From an uncultured Eubacteriales bacterium (lineage in GTDB: Bacteria > Bacillota > Clostridia > Oscillospirales > CAG-272), in assembly GCA_905187695.1 (NCBI GenBank), contig CAJJIY010000041.1, positions 1 to 11,177 on the forward strand: 11,177 nt of DNA, given 5' to 3'. The position numbers and the translations under genes were made by a program. The notes beneath the pieces were generated by a model. It made no database searches, was not told where the DNA came from, and was given only the letters and a program-made list of their open reading frames with translations. Below, in pieces: positions 1-7,020 of this stretch (its first letter is position 1; every line of letters begins with the position of its first letter).

Positions 1-86
1 TCGTATTCGACCGCGGCGGCTATCTTTATCACGGACGTGTATCGGAACTGGCTGAAGGCGCTCGCGAGGGCGGCCTGAAGTTCTGA
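1..86 (+). CDS. rplR: 50S ribosomal protein L18, C-terminal end (partial)
   Basis: The first complete codon begins at base 3 and the frame ends at TGA 84-86. The visible 27 residues start VFDRGGYLYHGRV and finish GGLKF, which is the conserved C-terminus of bacterial L18, the 5S-rRNA-binding protein of the large subunit central protuberance. The rest of the gene lies upstream of the window. Its position directly before rpsE is the normal spc-operon order and supports the call. Confidence 0.93.
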   Translation, partial: VFDRGGYLYHGRVSELAEGAREGGLKF

Positions 87-137
87 GTCCGGTTTGTACA
101 CAGTTCAACTTGTTTGAACAAATTTAGGAGGAATCAC

Positions 138-641
138 ATGGCTTACAGAAAGAACGACGCTGAGCAGGAATACAGAGAACAGCTCATTGCGCTCAACCGT
201 GTTTCCAAGACCGTTAAAGGTGGCCGTATCGCACGCTTTGCCGCTATCATGGCAGTGGGCGATGGCAAGGGTCATATCGGTGTAGGACTTGGAAAAGCGG
301 CCGAAGTGCCGGAAGCAATCCGCAAGGGCATTGAGGACGCTAAGAAAAATATGATCACCGTTTCGTTGCGCGGCACCACCATTCCGCACGAAGTGATCGG
401 TGAGTTCGGGGCTGGGAAAGTGCTTCTCAAGCCCGCCGCACCCGGTACCGGTATCATTGCCGGCGGCGGCGTCCGTTTCGTGCTGGAACTGGCCGGTATC
501 AAGAATATCCGCGCCAAGTGCCTGCGCTCCAATAACCCCGCCAATGTGGTCAAAGCCACGGTGGAAGGCCTCAAATCCCTGCGGACTGTGCAGGAAGTGG
601 CCAAGATTCGTGAGATCCGCGTTGAGCAGGTCAAGGGTTAA
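138..641 (+). CDS. rpsE: 30S ribosomal protein S5
   Basis: This 167-residue protein is the usual length for S5, a small-subunit protein that contributes to translational accuracy and helps form the mRNA entry site. The N-terminal double-stranded-RNA-binding-like half includes the stretch VSKTVKGGRIARFAAIMAVG, followed by the glycine-rich GDGKGHIGVGLGKA. The C-terminal half carries the conserved GTGIIAGGGVR and KCLRSNNPANVVKAT stretches. I chose ATG 138 because AGGAGG (126-131) lies 6 nt upstream and the protein then starts MAYRKNDAEQ. An in-frame TTG at 114 would add eight residues not seen in the family. It sits 51 nt after rplR and 12 nt before rpmD, in the spc operon. Confidence 0.97.
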   Translation: MAYRKNDAEQEYREQLIALNRVSKTVKGGRIARFAAIMAVGDGKGHIGVGLGKAAEVPEAIRKGIEDAKKNMITVSLRGTTIPHEVIGEFGAGKVLLKPAAPGTGIIAGGGVRFVLELAGIKNIRAKCLRSNNPANVVKATVEGLKSLRTVQEVAKIREIRVEQVKG

Positions 642-653
642 GGAGGGAACAGC

Positions 654-827
654 ATGAAAAAGGTTACGCTTGTAAAGAGCACCATCGGCGCTCTCCCGAA
701 TCAGAAGGCCACCGCAAAGTCCCTGGGTCTGAACAAAATCGGCGATTTCATCATTCATGAGGACAACGCCGTTCTTGCCGGCAAGGTGCGGATCATCTCC
801 CATCTTGTTAAGGTAGAAAATGCGTAA
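654..827 (+). CDS. rpmD: 50S ribosomal protein L30
   Basis: This small gene encodes 57 residues, beginning MKKVTLVKSTIGALPNQK and ending HLVKVENA, the normal size and pattern of bacterial L30. The conserved KATAKSLGLNKIGD segment is recognisable. L30 is a single-domain large-subunit protein. The Shine-Dalgarno AGGAGGG (641-647) begins at the last base of the rpsE stop codon and lies 6 nt before the ATG. The position between rpsE and rplO is the standard one. Confidence 0.96.
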   Translation: MKKVTLVKSTIGALPNQKATAKSLGLNKIGDFIIHEDNAVLAGKVRIISHLVKVENA

Positions 828-841
828 AGGAGGATAGAAGG

Positions 842-1282
842 ATGAAACTCCATGAACTTTCTCCCGCCGAAGGCTCCGCAAAGGCCGCTTGGCGGAAAGG
901 TCGCGGCATTGGTTCCGGCAACGGAAAGACCGCGGGCAAGGGTCACAAAGGCCAGAATGCCCGTTCGGGCGGCGGTGTTCGCCCGGGTTTTGAAGGCGGT
1001 CAGATCCCGCTTTATCGGAAACTCCCGAAGCGCGGTTTCCACAACAAATTCGCAAAGGTCTATGCCATTGTGAATGTGGAGGCTCTCAATGTGTTTGAAA
1101 ACGGCGATGTGGTGGATCTGGCGGCTCTTCTCGACCGGCGGATCGTCCGCAAGGAAAACGATGGCCTCAAGGTCCTGGGAAATGGTGAACTGACCAAAAA
1201 ACTGACCGTCAAGGCGGCCATCTTTTCCGCAAGTGCAAAGGAAAAGATTGAAGCAGCAGGTGGAAAGACAGAGGAGGTGTAA
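842..1282 (+). CDS. rplO: 50S ribosomal protein L15
   Basis: This 146-residue protein is the normal length for L15, a large-subunit protein with a long N-terminal extension that threads into 23S rRNA. The N-terminus shows the family pattern MKLHELSPAEGS, then the basic glycine-rich region GRGIGSGNGKTAGKGHKGQ and the RPGFEGGQIPLYRKLPKRGF motif around residues 47-66. The globular C-terminal domain follows, ending KIEAAGGKTEEV. AAAGGAGG (826-833) overlaps the rpmD stop and lies 8 nt before the ATG. Confidence 0.97.
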   Translation: MKLHELSPAEGSAKAAWRKGRGIGSGNGKTAGKGHKGQNARSGGGVRPGFEGGQIPLYRKLPKRGFHNKFAKVYAIVNVEALNVFENGDVVDLAALLDRRIVRKENDGLKVLGNGELTKKLTVKAAIFSASAKEKIEAAGGKTEEV

Positions 1283-1284
1283 GG

Positions 1285-2634
1285 ATGTTTAAGACGTTAA
1301 AGAATGCGTGGAAGACTCCGACCCTTCAGAAGAAGATGCTCTTCACTCTGCTTATCGTCCTCCTTTACCGTCTCGGCGCCTGCATTTGCGTCCCTTATGT
1401 CAGCAGTAGCATTGCGGAATCCTTCGCAACGGTCTACGGCTCCTCGGCTCTCGGGCTGATGAGCATTCTGTCGGGCGGCGCCATGCAGTATGCCACCCTG
1501 TTCGCCCTTTCGGTCAACCCCTATATCACGGCTTCCATCGTGGTACAGCTTCTTACAATCGTGTTCCCCTTTATGGAGCGCTGGTCGAAAGAAGGCCCCG
1601 AAGGGCAGAAAAAACTCAACAACTTCACCCGTATCACAACGGTGATTCTTGCGTTGATCACCAGCGTCGGTTACAGCTTCATGCTCAGAAGCAACGGCTG
1701 GCTGGTTCGTTCGGACTGGTTCGCAATGATTGTTATCAACGCGGCTTTCTGCGCCGGTGCGGCTCTTATCATGTGGCTGTCCGAACTGATCAATGACAAA
1801 GGCATCGGAAACGGCATTTCCATTATCCTGTTTGCCAACATCATCTCGCGTCTGCCCAGCATGGTGCAGTCGTTGTGGTACGGTGTCATCCGCGGCACCT
1901 ATATCAGCGGCAACAAGGTGGCAAACATCTTCATCGGCTCCGGTATTGCCGTGGTGATTGTCGCCGTCATGATTGCCACCGTCGGATTTGTGGTCTGGGT
2001 CACAAACTCGGAGCGCCGCATCCCGATCACCTACGCCAAGCGTGTGGTCGGTCGCAAGATGTACGGCGGCCAGTCGACCAACCTGCCCATTAAGCTGAAT
2101 ATGACCGGCGTGATGCCGATTATCTTCGCCAGCTCGATTGTTTCGATTCCCGCGACGATCACGGCCTTCATGAGCAACAAGGAAAACGGCTTCTACAAAT
2201 TCGTCGAGAATTTCTTCTCTCCCACCACATGGGAGTATCTGGTGGTGTACCTGCTTCTCATCATCTTCTTCTCTTACTTCTACATCATGATTTCCTTTAA
2301 TCCTGTGGAAGTGGCCAACAACATCGCCAGCAACGGCGGTGCGGTGAGAGGTATCCGTCCGGGTCGTCCCACGGTTCAGTACATCAACAAAATCCTCAAG
2401 CGTGTGACGCTGCTGGGCGCGTTCTTCCTTTGCATTGTGGCCGGGTTGCCGATGCTGGTGACCGTGGTGACCACCCTGATCCAGAACGCCAACCCGAACG
2501 CTTCGATTATCAATCTCAGTTCGCTGACTTTCGGCGGTTCTTCGCTGCTGATCGTAGTCGGCGTGGTGCTGGAGACCGTCCGCGATCTCGAGGCACAGTT
2601 GAGTATGCGTATGAGCAAGGGCTTCCTTGACTGA
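1285..2634 (+). CDS. secY: Preprotein translocase subunit SecY
   Basis: This 449-residue, strongly hydrophobic protein is the channel-forming subunit of the SecYEG translocon in the cytoplasmic membrane. Its length and about ten membrane segments fit SecY. Recognisable stretches are the N-terminal basic segment then LLYRLGACICVP in TM1, NPYITASIVVQLLT in TM2, GIGNGISIILFANI, the cytosolic loop RRIPITYAKRVVGR used in ribosome and SecA contacts, NPVEVANNIASNGG before GIRPGRPT, and the C-terminal LEAQLSMRMSKGFL. Only 2 nt separate it from rplO, and GAGGAGGT (1271-1278) lies inside the end of rplO, so translation is probably coupled. The neighbour adk follows after 17 nt. Confidence 0.97.
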   Translation: MFKTLKNAWKTPTLQKKMLFTLLIVLLYRLGACICVPYVSSSIAESFATVYGSSALGLMSILSGGAMQYATLFALSVNPYITASIVVQLLTIVFPFMERWSKEGPEGQKKLNNFTRITTVILALITSVGYSFMLRSNGWLVRSDWFAMIVINAAFCAGAALIMWLSELINDKGIGNGISIILFANIISRLPSMVQSLWYGVIRGTYISGNKVANIFIGSGIAVVIVAVMIATVGFVVWVTNSERRIPITYAKRVVGRKMYGGQSTNLPIKLNMTGVMPIIFASSIVSIPATITAFMSNKENGFYKFVENFFSPTTWEYLVVYLLLIIFFSYFYIMISFNPVEVANNIASNGGAVRGIRPGRPTVQYINKILKRVTLLGAFFLCIVAGLPMLVTVVTTLIQNANPNASIINLSSLTFGGSSLLIVVGVVLETVRDLEAQLSMRMSKGFLD

Positions 2635-2651
2635 TCCGAACGGAGGAAAAA

Positions 2652-3290
2652 ATGAATCTGATTTTGATGGGTGCTCCGGGCGCGGGCAAAGGCACGCAGT
2701 CCGAAAAAATCTCTGAAAAATGGAAGATTCCCGCGATTTCGACCGGCGATATTCTGCGCGCCGCCATCAAAAGCGGCACGCAGCTCGGCAACACCGCCAA
2801 GTCCTATATGGACGAGGGCAAGTTGGTTCCGGATGAGATCGTGATCGGAATTATCAAGGAATACCTGACCTCCGATGCCTGCAAAAACGGCTTTATTCTG
2901 GATGGGTTTCCCCGTTCGGTGCCGCAGGCCGAAGCGCTGGATGCCATGGGCGTCCGGATTGACGCGGTTCTCTCGCTGGAGGTCCCCGATGAAGTTATTC
3001 TCAAACGCATGAGCGGTCGGCGCGTCTGCGCTTGCGGCGCTTCCTATCATGTGGAAGACAAACCCCCGAAAAAAGAAGGCGTGTGCGACAAGTGCAACGC
3101 CGAGCTGTTTATCCGAAAGGACGATGCGCCCGAAACGGTGCAGAATCGCCTGGATACTTTCCATCAGCAGACCGAACCCCTCAAGGCCTACTATGCGGCA
3201 AAGGGCGTGCTTGTGACCATCAAAGGTCAGAAGCTGGTAGCCGACACCACCCGTCTGGTGTTTGAGGCGCTTTCACGGTTTGAAAAATGA
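2652..3290 (+). CDS. adk: Adenylate kinase, zinc-type LID domain with a shortened first cysteine knuckle
   Basis: Adenylate kinase interconverts ATP plus AMP with two ADP. The 212-residue protein is the long bacterial form. The P-loop GAPGAGKGT is at residues 7-15, followed by the AMP-binding core with STGDILRA (30-37) and LDGFPRS (83-89), and the LID from about residue 122. The LID begins GRRVCACGASYHV and continues GVCDKCNAEL, giving four cysteines (126, 128, 145, 148) that would bind structural zinc as in Gram-positive enzymes. The first pair is C-x-C, whereas the usual arrangement is C-x2-C. The second pair is the normal C-x2-C. GGAGG (2642-2646) precedes the ATG by 5 nt. Its stop overlaps the map start. 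Confidence 0.96.
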   Translation: MNLILMGAPGAGKGTQSEKISEKWKIPAISTGDILRAAIKSGTQLGNTAKSYMDEGKLVPDEIVIGIIKEYLTSDACKNGFILDGFPRSVPQAEALDAMGVRIDAVLSLEVPDEVILKRMSGRRVCACGASYHVEDKPPKKEGVCDKCNAELFIRKDDAPETVQNRLDTFHQQTEPLKAYYAAKGVLVTIKGQKLVADTTRLVFEALSRFEK

Positions 3291-4048
3291 TTGAAATCAA
3301 AAATTCCGCACAGATCAAAGCCATGCGGGAGGCCGGAATCATCACGGGCGAGGCATTGCTCGTCGCCCGAGAGCATATCCGGGAGGGCATCAGTACCAAG
3401 GAGTTGGATAAAGTGATCCGTCACCACATCGAGCGTCGCGGTGCCAGGCCTTCGTTCCTGGGACTTTACGGGTTCCCCGGATCCGCCTGCATCAGCATCA
3501 ATGATGAAGTCATTCACGGTATTCCCAGCGAGAAACGGATTCTCAAAGAAGGGGATATCGTCAAGGTGGATGTGGGAGCGTTCTATCACGGCTTCCACGG
3601 AGACAGTGCCCGTACCTTCCCGGTCGGTCGGATCAGCAAAGAGGCAGAAGCCCTCATTGCGGCCACCAAAGAGAGCTTTTACAGAGGGCTCGCGGCGGTA
3701 AAGATCGGCAACCGGATCGGCGATATCGGCGCCGCGGTGGACGGATATGTCCGTTCCTGCGGATTCAGCACGGTGCGCCGGTACGTGGGACATGGCGTAG
3801 GCCACTCTGTTCACGAAGCACCGGATGTACCCAATTACGGAACGCCGGGGCGCGGAGTGCGCCTGTGCGAAGGACTTTGCATTGCCATCGAACCGATGGT
3901 GAATGTCGGCACCTATGAGGTGCGCGAATTGCCGGACGGCTGGACGGTCAAGACGGCGGACGGAAGCCTTTCCGCCCACTACGAAAACACCGTGGCTCTC
4001 ACGGCCGACGGCGTGATCAATCTGACCGAGGTCGAAATCGGAGAATAA
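3287..4048 (+). CDS. map: Type I methionine aminopeptidase
   Basis: This cytosolic metalloprotease removes the initiator methionine from nascent proteins. The 253-residue length fits the short type Ia enzyme without an N-terminal zinc extension. All five metal ligands are visible: Asp95 in KVDVGAF, Asp106 in HGDSART, His169 in GHGVGH, Glu202 in AIEPM and Glu233 in HYENT. The substrate-contacting histidines His77 (VIHGIP) and His176 (VHEAP) are also present. The start ATG overlaps the adk stop (ATGA, 3287-3290) and no good Shine-Dalgarno precedes it, so translation is probably coupled to adk. The adk-map-infA order is standard in Firmicutes. Confidence 0.97.
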   Translation: MIEIKNSAQIKAMREAGIITGEALLVAREHIREGISTKELDKVIRHHIERRGARPSFLGLYGFPGSACISINDEVIHGIPSEKRILKEGDIVKVDVGAFYHGFHGDSARTFPVGRISKEAEALIAATKESFYRGLAAVKIGNRIGDIGAAVDGYVRSCGFSTVRRYVGHGVGHSVHEAPDVPNYGTPGRGVRLCEGLCIAIEPMVNVGTYEVRELPDGWTVKTADGSLSAHYENTVALTADGVINLTEVEIGE

Positions 4049-4065
4049 CAGCCCAAAAAAATCGA

Positions 4066-4074
4066 GGGGGAGGG
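4066..4074 (+). promoter_or_regulatory. Ribosome binding site that fixes the infA start at CTG
   Basis: A purine run GGGGGAGGG ends at 4074, six bases before CTG 4081. The core GGGAGG (4068-4073) therefore has ideal spacing to CTG. The in-frame ATA at 4075 would directly abut it and the in-frame ATG at 4120 lies about 46 bases away. This spacing is the main DNA-level reason to place the infA start at CTG. Confidence 0.7.
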
Positions 4075-4080
4075 ATACTT

Positions 4081-4299
4081 CTGTCGAAGGACGATGTAAT
4101 TGAATTTGAAGGTACGGTAATGGAAGCATTGCCGAATGCGACCTTCAAGGTGAAGCTGCCCAACGGCCACATCGTGACCGCGCACATTTCGGGCAAGCTT
4201 CGCATGAACTATATCCGGATTCTGCCGGGCGACCGCGTGACCATTGAGGTTTCGGTATACGACCTCAACAAGGGCCGCATCACCTGGCGTGCCAAATAA
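4081..4299 (+). CDS. infA: Translation initiation factor IF-1, apparent CTG start
   Basis: IF-1 is a small OB-fold protein that binds the 30S A site during initiation and helps IF-2 and IF-3 select the start codon. Reading from CTG 4081 gives 72 residues beginning (M)SKDDVIEFEGTV and ending DLNKGRITWRAK. That is the family's exact length and matches the MSKDDVIE start common in clostridial IF-1. The KLPNGHIVTAHISGKLRMN core is intact. No ATG, GTG or TTG lies in frame between the ribosome binding site and the conserved N-terminus. The only nearby in-frame ATG (4120) is codon 14 and would remove the first beta strand. The next best alternative is ATA at 4075. A single-base assembly error in an ATG cannot be excluded. 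It follows map by 32 nt. Confidence 0.93.
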   Translation: MSKDDVIEFEGTVMEALPNATFKVKLPNGHIVTAHISGKLRMNYIRILPGDRVTIEVSVYDLNKGRITWRAK

Positions 4300-4342
4300 G
4301 GCCAAGCGGCTTTTAATTCAATGAAAGGAATGGTAGAGACAA

Positions 4343-4456
4343 ATGAAGGTGAAACCATCCGTCAAGAAAATCTGCGAGAAGTGCAAGATCATCAAGAGAA
4401 AAGGCCATGTCATGGTCATCTGTGAGAACCCGAAGCACAAGCAGAGACAGGGTTGA
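4343..4456 (+). CDS. rpmJ: 50S ribosomal protein L36, zinc-binding form
   Basis: This is a 37-residue protein with the classical L36 pattern: MKVKPSVKKICEKCK at the start and NPKHKQRQG at the end. Cys11, Cys14, Cys27 and His32 form the C-x2-C-x12-C-x4-H zinc ribbon of the zinc-containing (C+) type. L36 binds 23S rRNA late in large-subunit assembly. Its Shine-Dalgarno is weak compared with its neighbours: only a GGTAGAGA-like stretch lies at 4332-4339. It lies between infA and rpsM, the normal place in this gene cluster. Confidence 0.96.
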   Translation: MKVKPSVKKICEKCKIIKRKGHVMVICENPKHKQRQG

Positions 4457-4487
4457 TCCCCTAATACAAGAAAGAGGTGAATAACGA

Positions 4488-4856
4488 ATGGCTCGTATTG
4501 CAGGTGTTGATATTCCCAACCAGAAAAGAGTGGAAATTGCACTGACCTATATTTACGGCATCGGCCGCAAGAGCGCCAACGATATCCTTGCCAAGACCGG
4601 TATCAATCCCGATACCCGTGCCAAGGATCTGACCGAAGAGGAAGTGGCCAAACTGCGTGATGAGATCGAAAAATCCTATCATGTGGAAGGCGATCTTCGT
4701 CGTGATGTCGCGCTCAATATCAAGCGCATGGTAGAGATTAACTGCTACCGCGGCATCCGTCACAGAAAAGGACTGCCGGTCAGAGGACAGCGCACCAAGA
4801 CCAATGCCAGAACCCGCAAAGGTCCCGCAAAGACTATTGCGAACAAGAAGAAGTAA
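4488..4856 (+). CDS. rpsM: 30S ribosomal protein S13
   Basis: The 122-residue protein has the normal length and pattern of S13, the head protein that contacts the P-site tRNA and bridges to the large subunit. The N-terminus MARIAGVDIPNQKRVEIAL and helix-hairpin-helix region YGIGRKSANDIL are recognisable. The basic tail carries YRGIRHRKGLPVRGQRTKTN followed by ARTRKGPAKT and a terminal lysine run that reaches the decoding centre. AGAGGTGA (4473-4480) lies 7 nt before the ATG. It is the first gene of the alpha-operon portion. The 31-nt gap before it leaves no room for an E. coli-type S4 pseudoknot. Confidence 0.97.
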   Translation: MARIAGVDIPNQKRVEIALTYIYGIGRKSANDILAKTGINPDTRAKDLTEEEVAKLRDEIEKSYHVEGDLRRDVALNIKRMVEINCYRGIRHRKGLPVRGQRTKTNARTRKGPAKTIANKKK

Positions 4857-4874
4857 TAAAGGAGTGGCAAAGAA

Positions 4875-5267
4875 ATGGCTAATGTGAAAAAAGTCGTGAA
4901 GAAACGCCGTGAGCGCAAAAATATTGAAAAAGGCGCCGTGCACATCAGTGCGACTTTCAATAATACCATCGTCACCATCACGGATACTGCCGGAAATGCA
5001 ATTTCCTGGGCTTCCGCCGGTGAGCTTGGTTTCAAGGGTTCCCGTAAATCCACTCCCTTCGCTGCCCAGTCCGCCGCCGAGCAGGCTGCCAAAGCCGCTA
5101 TGGAGCACGGTCTGAAGACAGTTGAGGTTTTCGTGAAGGGCCCCGGCTCCGGTCGTGAGTCTGCCATCCGTGCGATGGAAACAGTCGGCCTTCAGGTCAC
5201 GATGATCAAGGATGTCACGCCGATCCCGCACAATGGCTGCCGTCCGCCCAAGCGTCGTCGTGTTTGA
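4875..5267 (+). CDS. rpsK: 30S ribosomal protein S11
   Basis: This 130-residue protein is the full length of S11, a platform protein near the mRNA exit and E site. Recognisable segments are the basic N-terminus, GAVHISATFNNTIVTITD, the GNAISWASAGELGFKGSRKS stretch, TPFAAQSAAEQAA, the VKGPGSGRESAIRA loop and the C-terminal TPIPHNGCRPPKRRRV. AAAGGAG (4858-4864) precedes the ATG, and 18 nt separate it from rpsM. Confidence 0.97.
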   Translation: MANVKKVVKKRRERKNIEKGAVHISATFNNTIVTITDTAGNAISWASAGELGFKGSRKSTPFAAQSAAEQAAKAAMEHGLKTVEVFVKGPGSGRESAIRAMETVGLQVTMIKDVTPIPHNGCRPPKRRRV

Positions 5268-5289
5268 TATTTCAAGGAGGTAAACGAAA

Positions 5290-5916
5290 ATGGCAAGATA
5301 TACAGGTCCTGTTTGCCGTCTCTGCCGTCGTGAGGGCACCAAGCTGTTCCTCAAGGGCGAGCGTTGCATGACTGGAAAATGCGCTCTGGACCGCAGAAGC
5401 ACGGTTCCCGGCCAGCATGGTGCCGCGAACAAGAAGGTCAGAGAGTACGGAATGCAGCTTCGTGAGAAGCAGAAGACCAGAAGATACTATGGCGTGCTGG
5501 AAAAGCAGTTTGTCAACTATTTTGAGGAGGCAGACCGTCAGGAAGGCATGACCGGTGAAAACCTGCTGGCTCTTCTGGAGCGTCGGCTGGACAATGTGGT
5601 TTACCGCATGGGCATGGCCGAAAGCCGCAAGGAAGCGCGTCAGTTGGTGCTGCACGGTCACTTCACCCTCAACGGCAAGAAGGTCACCATTCCTTCGCTG
5701 TCCGTCAAAGTGGGCGATGTGGTTGCCGTGAAGGAAAGCAGCCGTGATTCCGCCAAGATCAAGGGCCTTATGGAAGGCATGGCCTCCAGACTGTCCCCCA
5801 AGTGGCTGGAAGTGAATAAGGAGAACGCTGTCGCTAAGGTTGTGGCTCTGCCCGCCCGCGAGGATATCGACTTCGATTTCAACGAGCAGCTGATCGTCGA
5901 ATTGTATTCCAAGTAA
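5290..5916 (+). CDS. rpsD: 30S ribosomal protein S4, zinc-binding form
   Basis: S4 is a primary 16S-rRNA binding protein that nucleates assembly of the 30S body and often represses its own operon. The 208 residues comprise an N-terminal extension with cysteines 9, 12, 26 and 31 (C-x2-C-x13-C-x4-C) that would hold zinc, a central rRNA-binding domain starting around STVPGQHG, and an S4-type RNA-binding fold from about residue 95 with RRLDNVVYRMGMAESRKEAR and LVLHGHFTLNGKKVTIPS. AAGGAGG stands 8-9 nt before the ATG. Its place inside the alpha operon between rpsK and rpoA is as in clostridia and E. coli, unlike Bacillus. Confidence 0.97.
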   Translation: MARYTGPVCRLCRREGTKLFLKGERCMTGKCALDRRSTVPGQHGAANKKVREYGMQLREKQKTRRYYGVLEKQFVNYFEEADRQEGMTGENLLALLERRLDNVVYRMGMAESRKEARQLVLHGHFTLNGKKVTIPSLSVKVGDVVAVKESSRDSAKIKGLMEGMASRLSPKWLEVNKENAVAKVVALPAREDIDFDFNEQLIVELYSK

Positions 5917-5917
5917 T

Positions 5918-5940
5918 CCGTTTGCCTGCGTGGGCAACGG
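5918..5940 (+). other. Imperfect hairpin after rpsD
   Basis: CCGTT (5918-5922) and GCC (5924-5926) pair with GGC (5933-5935) and AACGG (5936-5940). T5923 bulges and the loop is TGCGTG. The eight-pair stem begins one base after the rpsD stop. No T-run follows, so it does not look like an intrinsic terminator. It may stabilise or process the mRNA, or take part in regulation of rpoA. Its function is not shown by the sequence. Confidence 0.4.
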
Positions 5941-5966
5941 GAAGTTTGTTTGTCCACCGGCAAGAA

Positions 5967-5981
5967 CGCCGTTTTACGGCG
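5967..5981 (+). other. Small hairpin in the rpoA leader
   Basis: CGCCG (5967-5971) pairs perfectly with CGGCG (5977-5981) around a TTTTA loop, 15 nt upstream of the rpoA Shine-Dalgarno AGGAGGGG (5996-6003). It is too short for a confident functional call. With the hairpin at 5918-5940 it accounts for most of the unusually long 95-nt rpsD-rpoA gap. Confidence 0.35.
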
Positions 5982-6011
5982 ACACACATTTAAATAGGAG
6001 GGGTTACCAGA

Positions 6012-6986
6012 ATGCTTGAAATTGAAAAGCCGAATATCACGATTGAAAAACTCAGCGAGGATGGCACATACGGCAAGTTTGTGGTGGATCCGCTGGAGCG
6101 CGGTTACGGTACGACCCTTGGCAACTCACTGCGCAGGATTATGCTCGGCTCGTTGCAGGGTGTGGCCGTTACCAACATTAAAATCGACGGTGTCCTCCAT
6201 GAATTTTCCACCATTCCCGGTGTAAAGGAAGATGTGACCGAAATTGTCCTCAATGTGAAGGGCATTACGGCAAAGCTCTTTACCAACACGCCCAAGGTGG
6301 CCGTGATTGATATCACCGGTCCGCGGGAAGTGACGGCAGGAGACATTGCGCAGGATGCGGATCTGGAGGTTCTCAATCCCGCACATCACATTGCCACAGT
6401 GGCAGAAGGCAAGCGCTTTTATATGGAGCTGACCTTTGACCACGGACGGGGATATGTTTCACAGGATCGGAACAAACAGTTGGCCATGATGGCGCAGGGT
6501 CAGAATCTTTCTGCCCCGATCGGCACCATTTATACCGACTCAATCTACACACCGGTCTATAAAGTGAATTATTCGGTGGAGAGCATCCGTGTAGGCAATA
6601 ACACAGACCTTGACAAACTGACCATCGAAGTACAGACCAATGGAACGATTTCGGCCAAAGAAGCGATTTCGCTGGGCGCCAAGATCCTCAACGAACATCT
6701 CAACCTTTTTGTGGACCTCACGGACGAGGCCAAGAAGGCAGAGATCATGGTGGAACGCGAAGAAACCATCAAAGAAAAGGTCCTTGAGATGACCATTGAA
6801 GAACTTGACCTGTCTGTGCGCAGTTTCAACTGTCTGAAGCGCGCCGGCATTGACACGGTAGAAGATTTGGTCAACCGCACCGAGGAGGACATGATCAAGG
6901 TCCGCAATCTCGGCAAGAAATCGCTGGAAGAAGTCATTCAGAAACTGCACTCGCTCGGCCTCGATCTGAAAAAGGACGAGGAGTAA
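6012..6986 (+). CDS. rpoA: DNA-directed RNA polymerase subunit alpha
   Basis: The alpha subunit dimerises to start polymerase assembly and its C-terminal domain contacts UP elements and activators. The 324-residue length is normal for Firmicutes. The N-terminal domain (about 1-230) contains FVVDPLERGYGTTLGNSLRR and the LGSLQGVAVT dimerisation region. After a charged linker rich in Glu and Lys, the C-terminal domain (about 255-320) has LDLSVRSFNCLKRAGI and KVRNLGKKSLEEV. These preserve the arginine, asparagine, cysteine and GKKS residues equivalent to the E. coli DNA-contacting determinants. AGGAGGGG (5996-6003) lies 8 nt before the ATG. The 95-nt gap upstream is the longest in the cluster. 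Confidence 0.98.
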   Translation: MLEIEKPNITIEKLSEDGTYGKFVVDPLERGYGTTLGNSLRRIMLGSLQGVAVTNIKIDGVLHEFSTIPGVKEDVTEIVLNVKGITAKLFTNTPKVAVIDITGPREVTAGDIAQDADLEVLNPAHHIATVAEGKRFYMELTFDHGRGYVSQDRNKQLAMMAQGQNLSAPIGTIYTDSIYTPVYKVNYSVESIRVGNNTDLDKLTIEVQTNGTISAKEAISLGAKILNEHLNLFVDLTDEAKKAEIMVEREETIKEKVLEMTIEELDLSVRSFNCLKRAGIDTVEDLVNRTEEDMIKVRNLGKKSLEEVIQKLHSLGLDLKKDEE

Positions 6987-7020
6987 GAGCTACTGATCGC
7001 ATTAAGAGGAGGGAAACACA

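Noticed and set aside
103..119. Six-bp inverted repeat (GTTCAA / TTGAAC) in the rplR-rpsE gap
   Set aside because: It is AT-rich and short, with no U-run and no conserved partner; too weak to call a regulatory structure.
114..137. TTG start for rpsE eight codons upstream
   Set aside because: The added residues MNKFRRNH do not belong to S5, and the TTG overlaps a small inverted repeat. The AGGAGG at 126-131 points to ATG 138.
4457..4487. S4-binding pseudoknot before rpsM
   Set aside because: Only 31 nt separate rpmJ and rpsM, too short for the E. coli alpha-operon structure, and no matching helices are visible.
4461..5432. Long - strand open frames opposite rpsM, rpsK and rpsD
   Set aside because: They are antisense shadows of strongly conserved ribosomal genes, as are the other long - strand frames across 105-7000.
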